This document shows, piece by piece, positions 55,318 to 64,000 of a DNA stretch of 64,000 nt (position 1 is its first letter; each line of letters starts with the position of its first letter). The position numbers were made by a program, and so were the translations under genes. Origin of the DNA: Aralia elata (Eukaryota > Streptophyta > Magnoliopsida > Apiales > Araliaceae); assembly GCA_034770075.1 (NCBI GenBank), contig CM068385.1, positions 77,368,272 through 77,432,271 on the forward strand, given 5' to 3'. The notes under the pieces are model-generated. The model saw nothing but the letters and a program-made list of their open reading frames with translations. It was not told the origin of the DNA and did no database searches.

Positions 55318-57327
55318 CTAAATGAAATCTACATCGTCTATGAAAGCAATATCATCATCGAACCGGCCAACTTTGGCTAAATCCTCCTGGCTTGGTGCCT
55401 CTAGATCAAAGTTCAAGTCGAGGCAATAAAAGGACGGGGCTCCTCCCTCCGGAATATCAGTGGCACCTGGACCAGATGAAGAACCAGTGCCCAATCTAGC
55501 AAGATCACATGTGTAAGCCTCCGACGGATCCCTCGCTAGCTGGCGGATAAAGAAGCACAACTGATCCACCTAATGAGTCAAACTTGAAATCTGGGCCTGA
55601 TGTATAGGCTCGCGGATACAGACCATCCAATCAGATATCACCACTGATCCAGGCACAAGATCCCCCAGGATATGTGTAGCTCGGGTCTGGGCACCAATGG
55701 CCTGAGGCCTCTACCAGACGGCAAAATCCTCTAACCTACTAGGAGCATCCGACAAAAGGAACCATCCGTACCATCGAGGGGAATCTCTACAATCTGTGCA
55801 CCGACAAGCCACGATCTCCGAGGAAAAGGATGGAAGGGGATACGGATCACCCCCGAAACACACCAAAATACCCGTTCCTCGAGGTAAAGCTCCCAGCCTC
55901 TAAGGGTTAACATGGGAATGCGACAAATAGATAATGCAAACTCTGGTCCGGTCGGGAAACCACCCTCAAAACCCATGGTCAGATGCTTATCTATATACGG
56001 AACCCAGACCACGTCAGCGGTGGTAATCAGCTCAAGCTGGAGACGACAATAGGTAAAGCTATCAGAAACAAAGACCTCCTCTAGAGTGGTGTGATGCCAT
56101 CGACGACCCCGGGGATAGGTATCCAAACCCAAAGTGGTAAATGGACGAAGGCACGGGAACCTCTCATGAGCCCAGAACTAAAAAAAAAAAAGAACAACAA
56201 CAACTACATCAATCAAAACGACGGAAGCAAACTGAACTATGAAAAAGGAATAATTCGGAAAAAGTTTACCAAGAAAAAAGGGAAGAAGCTAAGCCAAACA
56301 TCGGTTTGTCCCTCCGAGCGAAGACGCATACCCTGGAGGAAGTATGCAAATGTGAACGATCCCAGTCATACTCCTCAATACGATCCATATCTTGGATAGC
56401 GCCCACCAAGCTGAAATGAATGGTGGTAGAGTTGTTCGCCAGGAAACAACCGCTCATAATGATCAGAAATAGTCGACGAAGAAGCCTATCGCGCTCGATG
56501 GGGTCCGCAGGGACCGGCTCTGACAAAGTTCCTCTAATAACATCGATCGCCAGAGCTCCGAAATGAATGCTAAGGGCCTTAAAGACCCTATCACGGGGAG
56601 AAAATCCCAATAGTGCACGGACAACCGTGAGGGAGATGCTAGTATCTAGAGACACCCATCGACCAGTAAACTCAATGCTTGTAATATAGCGCCAATCCAT
56701 AGGTGTCATCATCACCTCGCAGTCCAGCAAATGAAGAGACTAGCTCTGGTGGAACCATCTCTCAAACAGAGTACGAAGACAACCCCAGGGGGCAATGTCA
56801 TGGGGCTATAGTGAAGAAATGCTCGAAACCCTAGGAATCTACCCGAGCCCAATAATGCTCATGAAGGGTGTGATAAAGGGAGTAAACACTAAACCAGTTA
56901 CCCTGAGGCTGTATAAACTTAGGGACCTGCAATACCTTAAATTAAGACGGCTATGACATGGCATCAAAATGACTTAAGAATCTCATAAATATACCTCGTT
57001 AGTGCACAAGTGCGACGACAGATAGCGACTCAAATCGAGTCCTAAAAGATCTAGAATGGCCACTCGTGCACCGGGAAATGAATGACCACGAATAGGCGGA
57101 GCAGCTACAGCGATATCAGGAAGATCCTCATCCATATCAGTGCCAGTGGCACGATCTACCCCAATCGAACGAATGCAAGCTTCCGTCAGGCGTCGGGGTT
57201 GTCTAGTCTGCCCTACGGCGACGAACTCCAGAGGATGCCCGGTGGGAGGAAGAAGTACCCGGGTCCATGGATAAACAAAGATCAACCATTCCAACATAAG
57301 GTATGCCTCATCTGATCCTAAAGTCAA
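55318..57327 (-). pseudogene. Antisense plant-mobile-domain (aminotransferase-like) ORF of the Tat element
   Basis: Four open stretches on the strand opposite to gag-pol, in order from 57327: TGTDMDEDLPDIAVAAPP; MMTPMDWRYITSIEFTGRWV with VVRALLGFSPRDRVFKALSI (56266-56730); WHHTTLEEVFVSDSFTYCRL with TTADVVWVPYIDKHL and FHPFPRRSWLVGAQ (55731-56132); and QLCFFIRQLARDPSEAYTCD (55318-55569). The MTPxDWxYIT block is like the start of the plant mobile domain. Antisense ORFs between IN and the 3' LTR are described in Tat elements; the encoded domain's role there is unknown. Frames are broken by stops or introns, and I cannot tell which. Confidence 0.65.
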
Positions 57328-58324
57328 ATTGCACGAACATATTTGGGCGCAGCATCATGCATGGTCTGCACGAGGATTTAGGGAAGCCTACATCTTCATT
57401 CCTAGGTGCCTAATCTCGGATAGTTATCTGACCTATGACAAAAAAATTCCAGAGTCTCCCCTATATTATAGACTATCCCCATGCACAATGGCATGCACAC
57501 GTGACCATTTATTGGTCCTCAGGGCACAACACAAGAAATAAGCATAATATACGATTTTTTATATTTCCATAGGACAGTATGAATCAAACAAAAGCGAATA
57601 ATGGCGGCAAAAATATTTTAAAAAATGAAAAACTTGCATAAGAAGTCAATTCCAATAATAAAAACAGATAATTTTTATCAAAAATGTGCGCCAAAAAATG
57701 TGCTCAGATCCTAAAAATTTTTGCATCCATATGTCCAGCATATCAAAATACATGCATCGAAACGGAATATTTTTATCGAGTCATTAGAGCATACATTCTT
57801 GATACATTGCGTTCTAACCAACCAGCATACAACAAAACAAAGACAAAAGCATGCAAAAGTTATGAGAATGCGTTATCTGCGAGTAAATGAACGAATATAC
57901 GGAGTCGAAAATGACGAAATCAAACCCTATGAAGCAAAATGTACGAGAATATGAGTTGAAAAGCAAGAGAATACAAAAAGAAGAGTCAAAAGGATATAGA
58001 AGGAATGAAGAAGTCAAAGCCGCACGCGTAGGATATATCCACTGCGGGCAGTCGCAAATGCACCTACGGCCAAGCCCAGTGGGTCCCACCCCTCCTATTT
58101 TGGTGCGCGACAGGTCAAGACGCATCCCTTTCGGTCCAAATAGGTTTGACCATGAAGAAAAATGCACATTTAAAGCTTAAAATCGTCATTCTCGGGCAAT
58201 GACGGTCACGAGAATCGGAAATCTAATAGCAAGGGGTCATAAGATACCAAATGATAAAAAAAATGATAAAACATGGATCAAAAATGAGAAAAGATAGACA
58301 GGCACCAAAGAAAGTGTATCAACA
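57328..58324 (+). other. Ogre-type 3' non-coding region
   Basis: No recognised ORF. A stretch near 58045-58090 (CAAATGCACCTACGGCCA) resembles a segment of the LTR (36258-36300). Confidence 0.4.
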
Positions 58325-58760
58325 ACACAAAGTGTCAGGGACGAGACCTGGTGATTAAACCCGTTGGGGACGAGACTTAACGTAAAAGTGTCAGGGACGA
58401 GACATGGTGATTAAACCCGTTGGAGACGAGACTCAATGCAAAAAGTGTCAGAGACGAGACCTGGTGATTAAACACGTTGGGGATGAGACTCAACGTAAAA
58501 AGTGTCAGGGACGAGACCTGGTGATTAAACCCGTTGTGGATGAGACTCAATGCAAAAAGTGTCAAGGACGAGACCTGGTGATTAAACTAGTTGGGGACGA
58601 GACTCAACGCAAAAGTGTCATGGACGAGACCTGGTGATTAAACTCGTTGGGGACGAGACTCAACGCAAAAGTATCAGGGACGAGACCTAGTGATTAAACC
58701 CGTTGGGGACGAGACCCAACAAAAGCGTCGGGGGTGAGACCCGGCGATGTTAGTACAATG
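58325..58760 (+). repeat. Tandem repeat, about 8 copies of a roughly 57-bp unit
   Basis: Unit: AAAGTGTCAGGGACGAGACC, then TGGTGATTAAACCCGTTGGG, then GACGAGACTCAACG. Copies are slightly diverged, and the last is the most degenerate. Tandem repeats between the coding region and the 3' LTR are typical of Tat/Ogre elements. The ORFs here (58377-58637) are repeat readings. Confidence 0.9.
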
Positions 58761-58920
58761 ACAATATCCCCCAGTGGAGCTACATGGAAATTAAAAAGCA
58801 TTGGGCATCATTGCATCATCACACAACTCTTTTTTGCATTTTTTGCATTATCAACATATCCTGTCATACATTGGGTGTCTATATCTTTCTGATATTCATT
58901 TCATTGCATTGTATAAGCAT

Positions 58921-58936
58921 GACAAAGAGGGGCATC
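58921..58936 (+). other. Ogre-type polypurine tract
   Basis: GACAAAGAGGGGCATC directly before the 3' LTR. Confidence 0.75.
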
Positions 58937-61392
58937 TGTAGACACCCGAAATTTTGCATATATTTTCTAACCACTGGCAGGAGGACGAAAGAGTCATTTC
59001 AACCGGAGGAGGAGACATCTAAACAGAAGATTTTGGGGCTCAGATCAAAGTACATGAAACTACCATGGTGAATATCAAGCGAGAAGCTACGCAAGGCATG
59101 ATGTTTGACTATCGGATATCTACGGGAAGATATACTTATGCTTTCGTTCCATCTTCTCAGATTCAGAACAGGCCAAACCTTATATCATTGGTTAGCCCTC
59201 AGAAAGAAATTTTTGGAATTGTATGGCACGCCTCCCAACTATCCCTGGATTGAAAGTTTTGAACATTACAACGCAAGGCAAGACGAACGACTAGCTGGCG
59301 CCTAACCAGGGATGGTCTTTTTCCCTTTTACCTATCTTCCCGAACTTGGAATTGAGCAATCAATATGTCATTGTGAAGCTATCGGAAATAGTTTTTCGGA
59401 ATGGTATGGCACGTCTCCCAACTCTTCTTGGATTGAAAGTAACGGACGTTTCAGCAAACAAAACAAAAAGCTGATTATACGACACGAGAAACGAGGCAGG
59501 TGGGGCCTGCCACAAATGCACCTACGGTCAGCTGCAGGTAGACCTGCGGCCATCCGCAGATGCATCTGGGGCTGCACAAGGAAGCTTATAAATGTCAATT
59601 CTCAGTAGATTTTGAAAAAAGAGGGGAATCTTAGAGAGAGAAAGTAGGGGATTTTAGAGAGAAGAGCTCGGGAATTATATCAAAATTGCTAGATTCTCTC
59701 TAATTTTGTATTAGATTAGCTAGATCTATCCACTTTCAAGAGCAAGGAAGTGTCAAACCTCATACCCCAAGATGAAAGATTCAATCTTTCTCATAAATCC
59801 CATATAGATCTATTAGATCTCTTATGTTTTGTTCATTGTTGTGCTTAAAGTTTGTTTATTTCTTGATTATTGTTTCAATCCATCGATTTCCCTTAGATTA
59901 AACCATTTTTACCAATTGTTTTATCTTGAAATTGTTAAAGTTTGAATCTTTTCACTAGATCCACCTTAGATCTAGCTTGAATCTAGTATATTGACGGTTT
60001 CAAAGTTCGAAGCTTTAACCTTTATGCTAGATTCGGCTTAGATCTAGTGTGGATCTAGTCATTTTCAATGTTTTAAATCGATTTTGTTCACTCCACATAA
60101 CCTTAGATTCGTATCTAGTGGTGAGGAGGTCCCACATACTCGCCGTCAATGGATTCTAATAATTGAATCACCTGATAGCCAGTTTGAGATATATTTCTCG
60201 ATTTTAATCCCGATTATGTCATTGAATAGATCTAGGGAATCTTAGATCCACGGATCTAATTCCCGTTAATGGATCTCATCAATACATATAATCCTTCGCG
60301 ATGTTGGCTTCGATTGGGCGATCGATAAGATAAGGTTACGGGAGCCCTTTTATAGATCTCCTTTTATCATTTATTTCCTTATTTTAATGTATAGTTTATC
60401 ACGATGTGAGCCTAGAAATCTTGGAGTCGAGATCCTTGAAACGGATCTTGGCAGGATTTTCACGATGGAAATTATTTCGATTGTAAAGTTATTATCCAAT
60501 CATTGTAAATGTAAATTTGGGCCTTAAAACGGTATCGAGGGTTCCATCCCATGAAAGCCGAATTTAAGGCCCTGTGTTAATGAAATTATGATTGTGGGTG
60601 TTCGGGGTTATCGAGATAACTTTCATGCCCACGGATCGCCCCGACACTATTTTGATACTTAATTTCCCGTTTATCACAAAAAAAACAATTTTTAAACAAA
60701 ACGACGAAGATCTTTTAAAATAAAACTCAAATCGCTCGGGTTAGAAAGACGACTAATAGAATAAAATTAAAAGTAACGAAGAATTTCGATTCCTATTTGG
60801 CGAAGGGTTTGAAAACCGTATTTTCCAAAACATCATCCCAAAAAGGCTTTCCATCAAAATCAAAGCTAAAACGAACATTTTCTCGAATAAAATCCCTCGC
60901 GCATAGGTCCAAAGAGGTTTTAAGTGGCTTTCAAAATAACGCACTTCTCACGATTTCGATCAAAAGCTAGATAACGATTTCCTTCAAAATCACACACACA
61001 CACATACACACACTTCACACTTAGGAAAACATTAAGATGCGATAATCGTATTTTCACGGAAGTCGGGGTGTGCCTAATACCTTCCACTTGCTTAAGCAAG
61101 CCCCCGAATTCTATGAATCTCGGTTTCAAGACCAATTTTACGGAGTCACATATTCGATCATATTGCGAAAAATTTAAAAATCCGGATGAGTTGGTACATC
61201 CATTTAAACCTTTACCGACTGGTAGCTCTATCTAATTGGCCCATCATCAAAAATCAATCTTTTAAAACCCCGTCGGCATTTATGTCGATTTTTTCCTAAA
61301 AATCACCTTTTAAATGAAATAAATAAATCGAAATCTTAATAAAAGGTAATAACAACAGAATTTAGGAAAATAAAATTTTTCTGGCGTCGACA
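58937..61392 (+). repeat. Ogre-type 3' LTR
   Basis: 2456 bp, starts TGTAGACACCCGAAATTTTG and ends GGCGTCGACA. Partner of 35672-38140. Confidence 0.95.
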
Positions 61393-61397
61393 ATAGT

Positions 61398-62503
61398 TTG
61401 TAAATTAAAATAAATATATAGATAATTAATGAGTAATATACACTGACACCCCCTGTAGATAATCATAATAACACTCACTACCCCTCTAGTTTTTCAAGTA
61501 ACAATCAATACCCCTCTAGTCAACAAAATGTAACATTCACTACCCCTAGTGTGGTTGACCAACTAATATCCACAAATATTTTGAATATAATGTCCAAAGC
61601 ATCCTTCAAATTATAATGTTTAATATACCTAGTAAATATAAATTTGTATGTTTTTATTTTCATTTAACTTAATGTGAGTAATTAAATTATTAACTTGTGC
61701 ATTAAATAACATAAATGTCAAAAACAAAATAACACATATTCATTTTATCAAGAAACTAAAATCATACATGCACTTATTGTTAATTAAATTACTCAAAGAT
61801 TAAAATTTACGTAATATACATTCAGACATAATTTTTTGTAATTAAAAATTAAAATCGTAATACCCATAAAAAGTTCAAATTAATAAAAGAATCATAATTT
61901 TTTAAAATTTACATAAAATAAACTTAGACAAAACTTTTTATAAAACGAATCTTATTATTCATATAGAAAAGTATTAAAAATTGTGTTAAATTATTTTTCT
62001 CAAATATTAAACTAAACATAAGTCACACACTTAAGCATAGTTGTTTATAGTAAAAATGATAAATGTTGTTACTCTAAAAAAGTAAAAAAAAAATTATTGA
62101 AAAAAATTTCTTTTTACAAGATAGAGATAGTAAGAAATAGTATTATATTTTCTTTTATTCAACATTGTCATAAAAACAACACCAACTATACACTAAAAAT
62201 ATAATCAGAATCATAAAAATTCAAAATTTTGACATATACTCAAGATAAATTTAGCATATGAAAAATATTGTGTAACTAAAAAATCAAATAATAATTTTTG
62301 TTATTAAACACCAAAAATTAAACTATCAACATAACTGATTCACTAATTACAATAGCTCTATTAATACTTTAATTTTTGTATCATTTATCCAAAAATATAT
62401 GTGTTAATTAAATTAAATTAATTTTTATAAGTTAGCAACAATTTGAACGAGACGATCTTAATTACAAACAAAGCTATAATTAAAATAGGATAATTTCGTC
62501 ATT

Positions 62504-62505
<2 letters not shown>
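61398..62505. other. AT-rich stretch with a possible single transposon end
   Basis: Between 61430 and 61560, reiterated TCACTACCCCTCTAG and CAATACCCCTCTAGT motifs resemble one MULE terminal inverted repeat. No partner was found in the window. The rest is featureless AT-rich DNA. Confidence 0.35.
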
Positions 62506-62553
<48 letters not shown>

Positions 62554-62576
62554 GTGTGTGTGTGTGTGTGTGTGTG
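62506..62576. repeat. (TA)n(TG)n microsatellite
   Basis: About 23 TA units, then TG units, directly left of the foldback element. Confidence 0.9.
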
Positions 62577-62596
62577 GTGGGGGAATGATTCATAGT

Positions 62597-63116
62597 ATGT
62601 ATTTGTTATGGATCTTTATAGGGCATACACTATCTATACCATTGAAAACAAAAAGGTCATGATTAGAAATTGAAAATTGACGTCCGCTACTATTAGTAGT
62701 GAATGGTAAAAAAACGCATACGTATCATCCGCTACTAAATAGTAGCGGACGCTAATCAGAATAAGAGTTTGACTTTATTAATTAGAGTTTCAATTAGTCA
62801 ACTAGAGTTTAAGGTTTATTAATTAAAGTTTAGAGTTTATTAACTAAAGTTTAGGGTTTATTAACCAGGGTTTAGGGTTTATTAACCAAAGGTTAATAAA
62901 ATTAATAAACCCTAAACCTAGTTAAAAATTGAGTTAATAAATCATAAACCCTGGTTAATTAATTGAAACTCTAGTTAATAAAGTCAAACCCTTATTTTGA
63001 TTAGTGTCCGCTACTATTAGTAGCAGACGTCGATTTTTAGTTTCTAATCATGACCGTCTTCTTATTTTTAATGGTATAGATAGTGTATGCCTTATAAGGA
63101 TCCATAGCAAATAAGG

Positions 63117-63118
<2 letters not shown>
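62597..63118. mobile_element. Foldback element (about 520 bp) between (TA)n tracts
   Basis: The arms are about 220-240 bp each. On the left: TATGGATCTTTATAGGGCAT, ACACTATCTATACCATTG, GGTCATGATTAGAAA and TCCGCTACTATTAGTAG. On the right, the complements in reverse order end CATAGCAAATAAGGGCC. The left arm has an extra 40-bp palindromic piece (CCGCTACTAAATAGTAGCGG). The centre has tandem GTTTAGGGTTTATTAACC-like units. No coding capacity. (TA)n tracts flank both ends. Confidence 0.75.

Positions 63119-63119
<1 letters not shown>

Positions 63120-63171
<52 letters not shown>
63120..63171. repeat. (TA)n right of the foldback element
   Basis: About 25 TA units. Confidence 0.9.
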
Positions 63172-63173
<2 letters not shown>

Positions 63174-64000
63174 AGATAGAGAGAATGGATCTAAAATATA
63201 CCTCTTAAATAGCATACCTCTCTTAAATAGCATATTTTTATTAAAACTACGTCGTTTTGGAGATTCTTAAATCGCTTCTCTCATCAATCGACTTGCTTGA
63301 TGTCGGATCTACTGTTTATCATTCTCTTTAACAAGAACTACATTATCAAAAGGTATATCAAAAATTCAAAACCTTAAGTTTTTTTCCAAATTAGCAAGTT
63401 TTGCGGTGATGCGTTCATTTACTCATAATTTGATATCTGAAATTTGAGTATATGGGTGTGTTAATTTCGGGTTTATTTGATCTATAGGATTTGTTGTGTT
63501 GTGAATGCGATGGGGCTTTTGTTTGTTGGTTCTGCCGGGATTTTTTGATCGACCGAAAGGAATGCTTCATTTTATTTTGGGGATGGAGATGATGGAGTAT
63601 AAGTTTTTGTTGGGAATAGAAGTCGTAGAACAACTAGATTGGGATGTAAAAGTGAATATTTGTTTACTTTTTATTTTTTATTGTCGAATTACTTTGTTGC
63701 CCTCATATTTGCACATGTGACATGCACATGATCGATTTTCCTGTCCAAAGTCAATAATATTCCATCATTTTTTTAGCATTTGGATGGTGAGTTATGAAAA
63801 TAAAAAAAATAAAAAAAAAATTGAAGGAGGGATTCGTAAATAGGAGGGTAAGTTTCGCATTTCAGTCCAAAATCTAAGGTGTTGTTTGTTTACCTCTTAA
63901 GATGTCTGAATGGACTGCCTGTTATTCGCTAAGAGGCACTGTACTGTTTGTTTTTTTTTTTGTTACCTCTTAATGCCTCAAATCGGTTAAGATATAAAAT
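63172..64000. other. Unassigned right-end sequence
   Basis: CTCTTAAATAGCATA is tandemly repeated (63204-63236). A 71-codon frame (63505-63720) has no recognised motif. TAAGGTGTTGTTTGTTTACC (63879) followed by CTGTTTGTTTTTT may be the start of a hAT-type MITE that runs past the window. Confidence 0.3.

Larger units (their letters stand above)
35667..61397 (+). mobile_element. Ogre/Tat-type Ty3-gypsy retrotransposon with nested insertions
   Basis: The element proper is 35672-61392 (25,721 bp), flanked by atagt on both sides (35667-35671 and 61393-61397). It has LTRs of about 2.46 kb, a PBS, gag with Ogre-type zinc knuckles, PR, RT, RNase H, a second (archaeal-type) RNase H, IN, an antisense plant-mobile-domain ORF, a tandem-repeat block and a PPT. 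The dual RNase H, extra ORF and size fit the Tat/Ogre lineage. Nested inside are a solo LTR (43504-45726), an antisense truncated gypsy (about 48720-54790) and a hAT-like MITE (54853-55099). Many stops and frameshifts, and LTRs that differ at roughly 9-10% of the first 110 bp compared by eye, mark it as old and inactive. Confidence 0.92.

Noticed and set aside
58377..58637. ORFs on both strands with repeated GDETQCKKCQGRDLVIK-like peptides
   Set aside because: Readings of the tandem repeat, not a repeat protein gene.
62840..62960. TTTAGGG-containing stretch as interstitial telomere
   Set aside because: The units are interrupted by TTATTAACC and arranged in both orientations inside a foldback element; not a telomeric array.
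63505..63720. 71-codon ORF near the right end
   Set aside because: No motif, no splice context; sequence too short to support a gene.

Overview
The window looks like repeat-dense plant nuclear DNA, almost certainly from a eudicot. Pointers: Ogre/Tat-type Ty3-gypsy and Ty1-copia retroelements, a FAR1/MULE transposase, a MIK2-like LRR receptor kinase, Stowaway MITEs, and a very AT-rich background with long (TA)n tracts. The species cannot be fixed from sequence alone. No tRNA, rRNA or CRISPR was seen, and no clearly intact host gene. Nearly everything is transposable elements, captured gene pieces or broken genes.

Region 1 (1-8827): a run of exon-sized fragments from seven unrelated host genes, all on the + strand and mostly with splice sites kept: Argonaute, P5C dehydrogenase, a CYP21-type cyclophilin, glutaminyl-tRNA synthetase, a SMARCAL1-like helicase, NAP1 and an EngB-type GTPase. 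It ends in a CACTA-type subterminal repeat block and a terminus at 8827. The best explanation is the right-hand part of a large gene-capturing CACTA element whose left end lies before the window.

Region 2 (8828-about 13300): a FAR1-type Mutator-like element. A long inverted repeat (8831-9052 and 12588-12807) flanks a nearly intact three-exon transposase gene (9106-11723). A haspin-kinase exon fragment sits between the gene and the right arm. The CACTA terminus abuts the left arm, so the CACTA element probably jumped into the MULE.

Region 3 (13300-19630): AT-rich DNA with two Stowaway-like MITEs, a 230-bp direct repeat pair, the 3' end of a second, decayed FAR1 gene, two adjacent minisatellites before a TATA box, and a foldback element inside (TA)n.

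Region 4 (19628-26578): a LINE on the minus strand, split by a complete Ty1-copia element (21059-25896, 234-bp LTRs, 5-bp target duplication gtaga).

Region 5 (27875-31980): a decayed kinase remnant and an LRR receptor kinase pseudogene on the minus strand with one nonsense codon and one frameshift.

Region 6 (32308-35160): a hAT-type element with a perfect 8-bp duplication, and a 1.6-kb long-TIR element with a perfect 10-bp duplication nested in a Stowaway MITE.

Region 7 (35672-61392): a 25.7-kb Ogre/Tat-type gypsy element bounded by 2.5-kb LTRs and the target duplication atagt. It contains a solo LTR inserted in its RT, an antisense truncated gypsy element of the tRNA-Met-primed type, a small hAT-like MITE, an antisense plant-mobile-domain ORF and a 60-bp tandem repeat before the 3' LTR.

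Region 8 (61398-64000): AT-rich DNA with a 520-bp foldback element between two (TA)n tracts and possible partial transposon ends.
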